DNA of 64,000 bases from Tenacibaculum sp. SZ-18 (GCF_002813915.1 NZ_CP019335.1:530388-594387), one strand, 5' to 3'; counted from the stretch's first letter, positions 25,740 through 35,685 are shown. Numbers and translations are program-made. The notes: generated by a model not told the origin, from the letters alone.

Positions 25740-27473
25740 CTAAACTAATCCAAATTGTTTGAAATGATGCGTAAAATGCTTCACTTGAAACTTTTTCCAA
25801 TATTCGAAATCTAAATCTCCAAAAAAAGGATGTGTAATGGTTCGCGAAGGATCTTTTTCAAAAACTTCAAAAAATATGTTTACTTGATTAATTAGATCAT
25901 TAATAGCTTCCTCAATTGAATTAAACTTTAAAGGGGTAGGGTTTTCTGATAAGAATGAAGCTTTAAAACCTAATTGTAATTCATTTTCCGTATTTAAAAA
26001 AGGTTTTCTTCTTGCCGCTTTTTCATCATCTACGAAAATATCTACTTTCCAATTTCCATTCGGAATTTTTGTAACAGCACTTAAATGTTCAATCATTTGT
26101 TGTGCATTCATATCTCCGAAAATAGGTTCAGAATTTATTGTTAAAGATTGAAGTTTACTTCTTACGTTTTTTTCATTTGAAAAATCTACCCAATTAACTT
26201 TAGGTTTTCGTAGTGCATTGATTTTTTCAACTACAGCACTATGAGAAACAGTTCTATTTTCAAAATAAGCAACAACTTCCTCTTTTTCATTTTTGGTTGC
26301 ATTATGCTGATTCAAAATATTCATCAAGTGCATTTTCATATGTCCATGTTGAATACCTTTTGTTGTCAATGCTCTTAAAGCTGCAAAATTTTGAGCTAAA
26401 CCAGCTGCTGCAATAATTTGCATTAAAATTCTAGCAGAAGGTTTTTGCATCATATCTAACGAAAGTTTTGCCATAGGATGTAAAGCAGTTAAACCTCCCA
26501 CAGTTCCTAAAGCCAACGGAATTTCAATCCAAAATCTGAAAATACCACCTTTTACTTCGCAATGCGTTAAACTAGTGTATTCTCCATTTCTTGCTGCATA
26601 AGCATGTGCGCCAGATTCAATCGCTCTAAAATCATTTCCAGTAGCTAGAACAACAGCATCAATTCCGTTCATAATTCCTTTGTTATGAGTCACTGCTCTA
26701 TAAGGTTCTATTTCAGCAATCTTAACAGCTTGTTCAAATTTATAAGCAAACTTTTCTGGGTTTTCACCACCTAAATCTTTAATCGGACAGCTTACTTCAG
26801 CGCGAACTAAACATTCTGGCACATAATTAGACAGAATACTCATGACGATTTCAATATCTTCATTTTGAAACTTTTTGGCTATTGCTTCTAAACAAGAATT
26901 TATGAAATTAGCTCCCATACTATCTTTAGTTTCAAAAGTTACGTGAAGTTGGTAATAATCTTGTAATTTGTATGTTTTATCTACAAGTTTAATGTCTAAA
27001 ATACCACCACCGCGTTTTTCCATATTTTTAGTGATAGAGGCAGTAGCAGCATAAAGTTCAGTTTTTTGTAGTTCGAAATAGTTGTGAAGATCTGTCTTAT
27101 CCCCTGCATACATAAAATGAACTTGACCAATTTTTGTTGTCGAAAGTACCTCGGTTTTAAATCCACCTCTAGTACTCCAATATTTTGCAACTTTTGAGGC
27201 GGCGGCAACAACTGAACTTTCCTCAACAACCATAGGAACAACATATTCTTTCCCATTAATTAAAAAGTTTGGTGCAATACCATAAGGCATGTAAAAGTTT
27301 GAAATAGTATTCTCTATGAAATCGTCATGGAGTTGTTGTAATTTTTCATCAACATTCCAGTATTGTTTTATAGTTTGAAGGATTTCAGGTTGACTGTTGA
27401 AATAGTTTTCAGCCAACCAATCAATTTTTTCTTCTTTACTTAGTTTTGAAAAACCAGAAATAATCTTCGACAT
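25740..27473 (-). CDS. mvaA: Class II HMG-CoA reductase with C-terminal DUF1569/DinB-like domain
   Basis: Residues 1 to ~430 form a class II HMG-CoA reductase: VEESSVVAAAS with the catalytic Glu, DSMGANFINSCLEAIA for cofactor, THNKGIMNGIDAV with the catalytic Lys, HAYAARNGEYTSLT with the Asp, and GHMKMHLMNI with the C-terminal His. It interconverts HMG-CoA and mevalonate, feeding the kinases encoded nearby. The protein then continues ~145 residues further. From about residue 453 it has the layout of a DUF1569/DinB-like four-helix domain (FGDMNAQQMIEHL, THPFFGDLDFEYWKK, KHFTHHFKQFG), with histidines placed as metal ligands. Plain class II enzymes are about 430 residues, so this is a fusion or extension. 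Confidence 0.93.
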   Translation of the reverse strand: MSKIISGFSKLSKEEKIDWLAENYFNSQPEILQTIKQYWNVDEKLQQLHDDFIENTISNFYMPYGIAPNFLINGKEYVVPMVVEESSVVAAASKVAKYWSTRGGFKTEVLSTTKIGQVHFMYAGDKTDLHNYFELQKTELYAATASITKNMEKRGGGILDIKLVDKTYKLQDYYQLHVTFETKDSMGANFINSCLEAIAKKFQNEDIEIVMSILSNYVPECLVRAEVSCPIKDLGGENPEKFAYKFEQAVKIAEIEPYRAVTHNKGIMNGIDAVVLATGNDFRAIESGAHAYAARNGEYTSLTHCEVKGGIFRFWIEIPLALGTVGGLTALHPMAKLSLDMMQKPSARILMQIIAAAGLAQNFAALRALTTKGIQHGHMKMHLMNILNQHNATKNEKEEVVAYFENRTVSHSAVVEKINALRKPKVNWVDFSNEKNVRSKLQSLTINSEPIFGDMNAQQMIEHLSAVTKIPNGNWKVDIFVDDEKAARRKPFLNTENELQLGFKASFLSENPTPLKFNSIEEAINDLINQVNIFFEVFEKDPSRTITHPFFGDLDFEYWKKFQVKHFTHHFKQFGLV

Positions 27474-27494
27474 TCATCTTATCTTTAAAGAAAA

Positions 27495-27502
27495 CAAAGA
27501 TA
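27495..27502 (-). promoter_or_regulatory. -7 box of the HMG-CoA reductase operon
   Basis: TATCTTTG on the minus strand, 21 bases before the ATG at 27473. No good -33 box is seen at the usual distance. Confidence 0.4.
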
Positions 27503-27623
27503 AATCTTTCAAAGAAAACACATTTATTTATCGCAGTTTTCTGTTAATTTACTTCAAAGTTTATTATTTTTTCGTAAACTTGGCAGTCGTATTATCAAAT
27601 TATCAAATAAATCAATTTTTTTG

Positions 27624-29801
27624 ATGGGAAAATCACGCTTATTAGCAATACTATTTATATTTTTTATAGGAAATAGTTTTACAATTACTTCACAAGTAAA
27701 AAAAGAAATCACTTTAGAAGAAATTTGGTCGGGAGCATTCTCCGCAGATCAAATGAATGCATTAAACTCCATGAATGGAGATTTTTATTCAGTTTTAAAT
27801 TTTAATCAAGAGACTAAAAGCACATCTGTGGATAAGTACAGCTATGCTACTCAATTAAAAGTTGAAACTATAGTAGATAGTAAGGATTTATACAATATCG
27901 CTTATTTTACTTCGTATTCTTTTAATAATGATGAAACTAAATTATTATTAGGGACAGATCTTAAACAAATTTATCGTCGTTCATATAAAGGAACTTTTTA
28001 TGTGTATGATGTAAAGACTAAAGAATTAACATTATTAGGTAATGATATTCAGGAACCGACTTTTTCACCTGATAGTAAAAAAGTAGCGTACGCAAAAGAA
28101 AACAATCTTTATGTAAGAGATTTGGAGGGGAATAGAGAAGTAAAAGTTACAGCTGATGGCAAATTAAATTCTATTATTAATGGTACCACTGATTGGGTTT
28201 ATGAAGAGGAATTTGCCTTTGTCAAAGCTTTTGATTGGAGTGCAGATAGTAACTATGTTGCTTTTTTACGTTTCGATGAAAGTGATGTTACACAATTTTC
28301 AATGAATGTAACTGGAAATGAATTATATCCTTCTTTGAATACATTCAAATATCCCAAAGCAGGAGAAAAGAACGCAAAGGTAACTTTAAACCTTTTTACA
28401 TTTTCTGATAAAAGTGTCAAAAGAATTGCACTATCAAACTACGAGTATATTCCAAGAATTCAATGGACAAAAGAACCAACTATTTTATCAGTAACAACAT
28501 TAAATCGTCACCAAAACGATTTAAATTTATATTTCTACGATGCGAAAACAAATACCTCAAAAGTTGTATTAAATGAAAAGGATGAGGCCTATGTAGATGT
28601 AAAAGATAATCTAACATTCTTAGAGGATAATAGTTTCATTTGGACAAGTGAAAAAGATGGGTTCAATCATATCTATCATTACGATAAAAATGGAGCTTTA
28701 AAGAATCAAGTAACTAAAGGTAGTTGGGAAGTAACAAAATATTATGGTTTAGATAAGAAGACAAACAGAGTTTTTTATCAATCAGTTGAAAATGGTTCTA
28801 TCAACAGAGGAGTTTATTCTATTGGTATTAACGGTTCTGGTAAGAAATTATTATCTCCTAAAACAGGACAAAGTAATGCTTCATTCAGTAAGAATATGAA
28901 GTATTTTATAAATACACACTCTTCGGTAACACAAGTTCCTACGTATTCTTTATTTAACGGGGAAGGGCAAAAAATCAAAACTTTAAAAGATAACTTAGAA
29001 TTACAAGTTAAAATTGGAGGATATAAGTTAAGCAAGAAAGAATTTTTTACTTATAACATCAATGGATACGACTTAAATATGTGGGTAATTAAACCTGTAG
29101 ATTTTGATCCTAACAAAAAATATCCGTTACTAATGTTCCAATATTCAGGACCAGGTTCTCAGCAGGTAGCAAATCGTTGGAATACTAGTAGAGATTACTG
29201 GCACCAAATGTTAGCGCAAAAAGGTATAGTTGTTGCCTGTGTTGATGGAAGAGGTACAGGATTAAAAGGAAGAGATTTCAAGAAAATAACTCAGAAAGAA
29301 CTTGGAAAATATGAAGTAGAAGATCAAATTGCTGCTGCTAAATTTTTCTCAACAGAACCTTACATTGATGCAAACAAAATTGGTATTTGGGGATGGTCTT
29401 ACGGTGGATTTATGAGTACTAACTGTATCTTAAAAGGAAACGATGTGTTCTCTATGGCAATTGCAGTAGCACCTGTTACATCGTGGCGTTTTTATGATAC
29501 TGTTTATACAGAACGTTACATGACAACACCACAAGAAAATCCAACAGGATATGATGAGAACTCACCTATTTCGCATGCTGATAAATTGAAAGGTAAGTAT
29601 CTTTTAGTTCATGGTTCAGGAGATGATAATGTGCATGTTCAAAATACAATGAGAATGGTAAACGCTTTAGTGCAAAACAACAAGCAATTCGATTTATTTA
29701 TTTATCCTGATAGAGCACACGGAATTTATAGAGGACAAAATACCAGATTACACTTGTATACGAAGCTAACCAACTTTGTTCTTGACAATCTTAAAAACTA
29801 A
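27624..29801 (+). CDS. Dipeptidyl peptidase IV (S9 family serine peptidase)
   Basis: The 725-residue exported enzyme has a signal peptide (residues 1-23), an eight-bladed propeller with the double-Glu motif DWVYEEEFAF that anchors the substrate N-terminus, and an alpha/beta hydrolase domain. The nucleophile is in GWSYGGFMS (Ser near residue 592), the Asp in VHGSGDDNVH and the His in DRAHGIYRG. It removes X-Pro or X-Ala dipeptides from peptides in the periplasm. The frame could open at a TTG one codon earlier, but ATG at 27624 is preferred. Two peptide transporters follow it, 22 bases downstream. Confidence 0.95.
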   Translation: MGKSRLLAILFIFFIGNSFTITSQVKKEITLEEIWSGAFSADQMNALNSMNGDFYSVLNFNQETKSTSVDKYSYATQLKVETIVDSKDLYNIAYFTSYSFNNDETKLLLGTDLKQIYRRSYKGTFYVYDVKTKELTLLGNDIQEPTFSPDSKKVAYAKENNLYVRDLEGNREVKVTADGKLNSIINGTTDWVYEEEFAFVKAFDWSADSNYVAFLRFDESDVTQFSMNVTGNELYPSLNTFKYPKAGEKNAKVTLNLFTFSDKSVKRIALSNYEYIPRIQWTKEPTILSVTTLNRHQNDLNLYFYDAKTNTSKVVLNEKDEAYVDVKDNLTFLEDNSFIWTSEKDGFNHIYHYDKNGALKNQVTKGSWEVTKYYGLDKKTNRVFYQSVENGSINRGVYSIGINGSGKKLLSPKTGQSNASFSKNMKYFINTHSSVTQVPTYSLFNGEGQKIKTLKDNLELQVKIGGYKLSKKEFFTYNINGYDLNMWVIKPVDFDPNKKYPLLMFQYSGPGSQQVANRWNTSRDYWHQMLAQKGIVVACVDGRGTGLKGRDFKKITQKELGKYEVEDQIAAAKFFSTEPYIDANKIGIWGWSYGGFMSTNCILKGNDVFSMAIAVAPVTSWRFYDTVYTERYMTTPQENPTGYDENSPISHADKLKGKYLLVHGSGDDNVHVQNTMRMVNALVQNNKQFDLFIYPDRAHGIYRGQNTRLHLYTKLTNFVLDNLKN

Positions 29802-29823
29802 TAATAACTAAAACGCACAATTA

Positions 29824-31179
29824 ATGAAAGACTCATCAATCAAGGAAAAAGAAATTTTCGGACATCCTATAGGATTATATGTCTTATTTTTTACAGAATT
29901 ATGGGAACGTTTCTCATATTACGGAATGAGAGCTTTATTGGTCTTATTTTTAACAGCTACAGTTACAAGTGATAATCCAGGATGGGGTTGGTCGGAGTCA
30001 GAGGCTATTTCACTATACAAATGGTATACAACTTTGGTATATCTTGCAGCAATTCCTGGAGGTATATTAGCTGATAAAATATTTGGGCAAAAACGAATGG
30101 TTATGATCGGTGGGCTATTATTATGCATAGGTCATGGAATTTTAGCGATTAATGCTGCTTGGGCTTTTTATACTGGATTAGGTTTCATTATTGCTGGAGT
30201 TGGTGGGCTTAAGCCAAATATTTCTACTATGGTTGGGGGCTTATATAAAAAAGGCGATGACAGAAGAGATAAAGGATTTTATATATTTTACATAGGGATT
30301 AACTTAGGAGCTTTCTTAGCCGGTATTATAATAGGTCAATTAGGTGAAAAAGTAAATTGGCATTATGGTTTTGGTTTAGCTGGAATAGGTATGTTGATAG
30401 GACAGATTATCTATATATGGGGGCAAAAGCATTTAAAGACTACAGGTAATTTTATAGGTGCAAAAGAAGCTTCTCAAGAAGAAAAAGAAGCTATGAAGAG
30501 ACCTCTAACAAGAGTGGAGAAAGATAGAGTTTTAGTAATGGTATTATCTTTTTTAATTGTTATAGTTTTTTGGGGAGCTTTTGAGCAGGCAGGAGGACTT
30601 ATGAACCTCTATGCTAAATCAAAAACAGATAGAATGTTTTTTGGTTGGGAAGTACCTGCTTCGTATTTTCAGTCAGTTAACTCATTTTTTATATTTACTT
30701 TAGGGATTTTAATTGCAAATTTCTGGTTGAAATGGGGTAGGAAAGGTAAAGAATCCTCTTCCTTGTTTAAAATGGCGGTTGGTGTTATTATTATGGGCTT
30801 AGGATTTGTTTTTATGAGCTTTGCGTCAAGCGAGTATGAAAGTACTGGGAGTTCTGGGATGTATTGGTTGATATTGGCTTATTTATTTCATACTGTAGGA
30901 GAATTATGCACATCTCCAGTGTCGTTGTCATTTATTACAAAATTAGCTCCAGTTAAGTATGCATCATTAATGATGGGCGCTTATTTTGCAGCTACAGGTA
31001 TGGGTAATTTTGTTGCAGGTACAATTGGAGAGCAAATTAAGAACTTTTCGGAATTGCAGTTATTTACAGGGATTACGGTTTTTTGTGTAATATTTGGTTT
31101 GTTGATATTGGCAATCCTAAAACCATTGAAACGTTTAACTCATGGGGCTGAAGATATAAGTAAGCCAGCTGCGGAGTAA
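29824..31179 (+). CDS. Proton-coupled di/tripeptide transporter (POT/PTR family)
   Basis: The 451-residue protein has about 12-14 membrane segments and the POT signatures ELWERFSYYGMRALLVLFL at residues ~22-40 and the FYIFYIGINLGAF motif in helix 5. It imports short peptides with protons. It lies 22 bases after the dipeptidyl peptidase gene and 34 before a second transporter, which fits use of the dipeptides released. Confidence 0.95.
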   Translation: MKDSSIKEKEIFGHPIGLYVLFFTELWERFSYYGMRALLVLFLTATVTSDNPGWGWSESEAISLYKWYTTLVYLAAIPGGILADKIFGQKRMVMIGGLLLCIGHGILAINAAWAFYTGLGFIIAGVGGLKPNISTMVGGLYKKGDDRRDKGFYIFYIGINLGAFLAGIIIGQLGEKVNWHYGFGLAGIGMLIGQIIYIWGQKHLKTTGNFIGAKEASQEEKEAMKRPLTRVEKDRVLVMVLSFLIVIVFWGAFEQAGGLMNLYAKSKTDRMFFGWEVPASYFQSVNSFFIFTLGILIANFWLKWGRKGKESSSLFKMAVGVIIMGLGFVFMSFASSEYESTGSSGMYWLILAYLFHTVGELCTSPVSLSFITKLAPVKYASLMMGAYFAATGMGNFVAGTIGEQIKNFSELQLFTGITVFCVIFGLLILAILKPLKRLTHGAEDISKPAAE

Positions 31180-31213
31180 TTGAAAAAGAAGGTAATCAAC
31201 AAATAATTTACAA

Positions 31214-32974
31214 ATGAATACAGATATAGAGAATTTATTTAAAGATAAAGTTATAGGGCATCCAGCGGGATTGTTTGTACTCTTCTTTACTGAAATGTGG
31301 GAGCGTTTTTCTTACTACGGGATGAGAGCATTATTAGTTATGTTTTTTACAGCTTCTATAATGGATGAAGGATGGGGTTGGCCTAGAGAATGGGCGTATG
31401 CAATTTTTGGAACCTATACTTCTTTAGTTTATTTATCCACTCTTTTAGGAGGTTATTTTGCCGATAATGTTATTGGTATAAGAAAAGCAGTAGTTGTAGG
31501 AGCTTTATTAATGACTTTAGGACATGCTTGTATGGCTGTTGAGACATCTTTCTTTATATATTCAGGGCTTACACTACTTGTATTTGGTAGCGGTTTTTTT
31601 AAACCTAATATGACTTCGATTATTTCAGAAATGTATAACGGAAAACCTGAAAAAAAAGATGGTGCTTATACTATTTTTTATATGGGGGTTAATGCTGGAG
31701 CCTTTTTAGGTATTTTATTGTGTGGTTATCTAGGAGAAAAGATTGGATGGTCATGGGGATTTGGTGTTGCGGGTATATTTATGCTATTTGGTTTATTACA
31801 GTTCTGGTTAATTCAAGATATTTTTGGAAATATCGGAATTGAAGCAAAAAATAAAAACGTTGAAGTTTTGGATACAACAAAAGAGAATAATGAAGATGTA
31901 GATGAGAGAAACCCTTTTACTAGTTTAGAAAAAGGATTAATAGGTTTATCTTCTTTATTAGGTCTTTTATGGATTTTTAACGATCCTATTTCAAAAATTT
32001 CTGAGGGTGAGTACAATATATTTCCATTTGAAATAGCGGGGTTATCTGGAGCAAATTTTGCTATTATTATTGCATTTGCCATATTTATTGCACTTTTAGT
32101 TATGAGAATACCTAGATATGGAAGAATAACGAGAGATAGAATGTTAGCAGTAACTTTTTTCTGTTTTGTTACTATATTTTTCTGGGCAGTTTTTGAACAA
32201 GCACCTAGTTCATTAACAATTTTTGCCAAGGATTATACTAATAGAGTTTTAGAAGGAAGTAGTGCTATGATATTTAAGGTTATTGACGCTTTGATTACGA
32301 TAGTTCCTTTAGTTATAATAACATGGGTTCTATACTTATTATTCAAGAAGACATTCAAAAGATTTGCGATGTCCAACATAGTTTTAGCTTTAAGTTTTAT
32401 TATAGTTTGGTTTATTGCTATTTATAGATTAGTAGATAAGTTCAGTCAAGACGTTGCTGAAGTTGAGGCCTCATGGTTCGGAATTTTAAATTCTTTATTT
32501 ATTATTACTCTTGCACCTTTATTCTCTAAATGGTGGGAGAGTAAGTATAACCCAAATGCAAATATGAAATGGGCTATAGGAATGGGGCTGCTTGGTTTAG
32601 GAATGGCTTGCGTTGCCATTGGTTCAGGATCTATTCCGGTTGGAGCTAAAACCGCATCTGTGAGTATGATATGGTTAATATTAGTTTATCTTTTTCATAC
32701 TATGGGAGAGTTATGTATTTCACCGGTTGCTTTATCATACGTGTCTAAATTAGTTCCAGGAAGAATGATTGCATTTATGTTTGGAGTATATTACTTGGCT
32801 GTGGCTATAGGAATGAAATTAGCAGGTGTTTTCGCAGAGTCATCAGAGGCAATTGCTCAAGAGCAGGGGTTAAGTAGTTTCTTCTGGTTGTTAACTTCTA
32901 TTTCATTGGGCTTAGCTGTTTTTTCTGCAATTTTACATCCAGTAATTAAAAAATTAATGCACGGAGTAAAGTAG
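31214..32974 (+). CDS. Second proton-coupled peptide transporter (POT/PTR family)
   Basis: The 586-residue paralogue of the preceding gene keeps EMWERFSYYGMRALLVMFF and YTIFYMGVNAGAFLG. It is ~135 residues longer, with an insertion of extra membrane segments between the two six-helix bundles (about residues 290-440). Such long forms are common in Bacteroidota. The two copies differ enough that they are old paralogues, perhaps with different peptide preference. A terminator follows. Confidence 0.94.
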   Translation: MNTDIENLFKDKVIGHPAGLFVLFFTEMWERFSYYGMRALLVMFFTASIMDEGWGWPREWAYAIFGTYTSLVYLSTLLGGYFADNVIGIRKAVVVGALLMTLGHACMAVETSFFIYSGLTLLVFGSGFFKPNMTSIISEMYNGKPEKKDGAYTIFYMGVNAGAFLGILLCGYLGEKIGWSWGFGVAGIFMLFGLLQFWLIQDIFGNIGIEAKNKNVEVLDTTKENNEDVDERNPFTSLEKGLIGLSSLLGLLWIFNDPISKISEGEYNIFPFEIAGLSGANFAIIIAFAIFIALLVMRIPRYGRITRDRMLAVTFFCFVTIFFWAVFEQAPSSLTIFAKDYTNRVLEGSSAMIFKVIDALITIVPLVIITWVLYLLFKKTFKRFAMSNIVLALSFIIVWFIAIYRLVDKFSQDVAEVEASWFGILNSLFIITLAPLFSKWWESKYNPNANMKWAIGMGLLGLGMACVAIGSGSIPVGAKTASVSMIWLILVYLFHTMGELCISPVALSYVSKLVPGRMIAFMFGVYYLAVAIGMKLAGVFAESSEAIAQEQGLSSFFWLLTSISLGLAVFSAILHPVIKKLMHGVK

Positions 32975-33003
32975 TAACTTTTATTTTTAAGTATATATTA
33001 CAG

Positions 33004-33034
33004 CCTATCAAAGTAAAATTTGATAGGTTTTTTT
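33004..33034 (+). terminator. Terminator of the peptidase-transporter operon
   Basis: CCTATCAAA (33004-33012), six-base loop, TTTGATAGG (33019-33027), then seven T's. A TAAATTTG -7 box for the next gene begins at 33036. Confidence 0.88.
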
Positions 33035-33068
33035 GTAAATTTGAATTACATTTCGAGACATAAAGATT

Positions 33069-33584
33069 ATGAGAAATATTTTACTAGTAGTTGTTTTTGT
33101 TATTTCTGTATTCACAGTAAATGCACAAGATGTTAATTGGTTGTCATTTGAAGAGGCATTAGAATTGAATAAAAAGAATCCAAAACCTATAATGATCGAT
33201 TTATATACGGATTGGTGTGGATGGTGTAAAAAAATGGATGCTACAACTTATAAAAACGAGGTAATTGTTAAGTATATTAATGATAATTACTATGCTGTAA
33301 AAATGGATGGTGAAGGAAAAGATGACATTACTTTTAAAGGTAGAACTTTTAAATTCGTTCAAAAAGGTAGAAGCAAATATCATGAATTAGCAGCAGCTAT
33401 ATTAAATGGTAAATTGAGTTACCCTTCAACTGCATTTTTTGATTCTAAAGAACAATTGATCCAGGCAGTTCCTGGTTATTTAGTGAAAGAACGTTTCGAA
33501 AAAATCTTGGCATATTTTAGTGGAGAAGCCTATAAGAACACACCTTGGCAAGATTTTGAGAAAAACTTTAAAAGTTCTCTTTAA
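33069..33584 (+). CDS. Exported thioredoxin-like protein (DUF255 / thioredoxin_7 type)
   Basis: The 171-residue product has a signal peptide (residues 1-19, VNA-Q) and a thioredoxin fold with DLYTDWCGWCKKMDATTY. The CGWC pair is of the type seen in thioredoxin_7 and DUF255 proteins rather than classical CGPC thioredoxin. A later YPSTAFFDSKEQ carries the cis-Pro loop. It probably acts as a periplasmic thiol reductase or isomerase. Its partner is unknown. It lies alone between a terminator and the convergent comEC gene. Confidence 0.88.
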   Translation: MRNILLVVVFVISVFTVNAQDVNWLSFEEALELNKKNPKPIMIDLYTDWCGWCKKMDATTYKNEVIVKYINDNYYAVKMDGEGKDDITFKGRTFKFVQKGRSKYHELAAAILNGKLSYPSTAFFDSKEQLIQAVPGYLVKERFEKILAYFSGEAYKNTPWQDFEKNFKSSL

Positions 33585-33594
33585 GTAGCAGAAA

Positions 33595-35619
33595 TTAGTA
33601 CTTTAAAATATATGCGCCATTTTGCTTAGTTGAGTGAAATGGCGTTTTTAGTTGCTTACAAGTTTCTTTCCATCTTCTGATATAGCTGTTGTAATTTGAT
33701 CCATCAGCAATAATAATTTTTGGATGGAGGTTTTCTATCAATCGTTGTAAATTCAATTTTGGAGAACGTTTTAAAATGATTGTGGAGTTCTTTTTAAAGT
33801 TTTTCGGATATATTCCTAAACTATCAATGTTTAGTATGAATTGATTGTCTATTTTTAATATTCTATGACTAAGGATGTCATTTGTCATAGTGAGTCTTTC
33901 ATTTGCTGCATAGCTCCTTACTGACTTATCCAATGGAAGAGAGATATCGCCCTTATCAGAATAAATTTCTAGCACATCGGAGTCTCTAATAGCGATTACA
34001 GAATTTTTTTTATTATGAAATACTATGAATTCTCTTTTCTGATTTAATTGCCAATTATTTAGTATTTCGAACGATTGAAATAGTATAATAACTAAAAGTA
34101 GTATGATTAGTCTTTTAGTAGTTCGCTGTAGAATTATATGATAGCAAATAATAATAAGTAGATACCAAAAGATAACTTCAAAAGAAGAAATGAAAATATT
34201 TTTAAAAATAAAGCTTTCTTTGCTTGCAACCCATTGAATCATAATATTCATAAATTGAATTATTTTTTCATAGAGTATGATAAGAATTTGAGGAAGAATT
34301 TGTAATCCTGAAAGAATGATAATCATAATTCCAAAAATTAAAATAATTCCTAAAAAGGGTATGATAATTAAATTTGAAATTAGAAATAAACCAGGGAATT
34401 GATGAAAGTAATAAAAACTAACAGGTAAGACACCGATTTGTGCAGCAAATGAAACTGTAGTTAACTCCCATATTTTTTTAGTAACATAAAGCTTAGGTGT
34501 GTAAATACCTAAAAGTTTTGGTTGAAATTTCACAATACTAAATACGGCTAAATAGCTTAACTGAAATCCAACATCAAATAAAAAGTGCGGATGAATTAAG
34601 AGAAGTATGAGCATTGAACTAATTAAAGAATGTTCTACTGGTTGTTTTTGTTTTAGAGAATTCCCAATAATCATAAATGAAAACATTGTTACAGCTCTTA
34701 CTACGGATGCTGATAAACCAGTAAATACAGCAAATAGCCAGAGAATTACAATCATTAAAATAAGTCTCACAGTTTTTCCATGTTTGAATAAAATTAATGG
34801 AGAGAATATATAATTGAGAATCTGTACTAATATTCCGATATGTAATCCGGATATGGCTAGGATATGAATTGCTCCTGCATCCGCATAATTATTTAATATC
34901 TCTGTAGAAATATTTTTTCGCTCTCCAAGGAGTAGAGAGTTGATTATAGCATAGACGTTAAAAGAAAATTTGGATTTTAAATGTTCTTGGATTTTCGTTT
35001 TAAGTCTAAAAAGAACTGAAAATGGGTTGTTTGTTTTCTCCTCGAATGAAGTTATTTCCCAATTTTTTAAATAGAGTTGATGATAAATCCCTTTATGCTT
35101 CAAATATTTTTTGTAATTAAAATCGTAAGGATTTTTCGGTGGAGATATAGTTTTAAATGATGACTTTGTTATAATTATATTACCATGTTTAAGAGCGTCA
35201 CAGTTCTTAGTCTTTGCAATGTTAAGAATCACTTTACCAGAGACTGAAGTGTCATCTATTTGAAAAACTCGTCCTATGTAACGATAATTATAAGCATTCT
35301 CTTTTAATATTTCTTTTATTTCTAGTTTGATTAGAGCATTCTGCGAATTGAAGTGACTATAATGATTTTTACTATTTATTGGGGTAGCAATAAAGTAAGA
35401 TGTAATCCCAATAAAAATGAAGATAATTGAACCAGTAAAAATGAATAACAAGCGTTTTTTGAATCTATGTGCGAAGAATATTATTGTCAATAACACGGCT
35501 AATGCAATTTCAAGCAGCATAAAATTTTGGTCACAAACAGGAAAAGTGTCTTGTATGTATATACCTAAACAAACACATGTTAAAATGTGAAAAGGGATGT
35601 ACCATATTTCGTTTTTCAT
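33595..35619 (-). CDS. comEC: ComEC/Rec2-family DNA-uptake channel protein
   Basis: The protein combines an N-terminal soluble domain after two membrane helices, the Competence membrane domain (LLLGERKNISTEILNNYADAGAIHILAISGLHIGIL is its classic stretch) with about eight helices, and a degenerate C-terminal domain. That last part keeps the end seen in metallo-beta-lactamase-type ComEC (IIADGSNYNSYIRRWKETC) but no HxHxDH metal motif, as in other Bacteroidota. It forms the inner-membrane channel for single-stranded DNA in transformation. The frame is open to an ATG at 35685, but the hydrophobic MKNEIWYIPFHIL start at 35619 looks more natural; either is possible. Confidence 0.88.
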   Translation of the reverse strand: MKNEIWYIPFHILTCVCLGIYIQDTFPVCDQNFMLLEIALAVLLTIIFFAHRFKKRLLFIFTGSIIFIFIGITSYFIATPINSKNHYSHFNSQNALIKLEIKEILKENAYNYRYIGRVFQIDDTSVSGKVILNIAKTKNCDALKHGNIIITKSSFKTISPPKNPYDFNYKKYLKHKGIYHQLYLKNWEITSFEEKTNNPFSVLFRLKTKIQEHLKSKFSFNVYAIINSLLLGERKNISTEILNNYADAGAIHILAISGLHIGILVQILNYIFSPLILFKHGKTVRLILMIVILWLFAVFTGLSASVVRAVTMFSFMIIGNSLKQKQPVEHSLISSMLILLLIHPHFLFDVGFQLSYLAVFSIVKFQPKLLGIYTPKLYVTKKIWELTTVSFAAQIGVLPVSFYYFHQFPGLFLISNLIIIPFLGIILIFGIMIIILSGLQILPQILIILYEKIIQFMNIMIQWVASKESFIFKNIFISSFEVIFWYLLIIICYHIILQRTTKRLIILLLVIILFQSFEILNNWQLNQKREFIVFHNKKNSVIAIRDSDVLEIYSDKGDISLPLDKSVRSYAANERLTMTNDILSHRILKIDNQFILNIDSLGIYPKNFKKNSTIILKRSPKLNLQRLIENLHPKIIIADGSNYNSYIRRWKETCKQLKTPFHSTKQNGAYILKY

Positions 35620-35685
35620 AGCTAGCGTAATAAGATTATTACTTATAGTAAATGTTCTCATAGTGAACTTGTAACGAAGTTCCAT

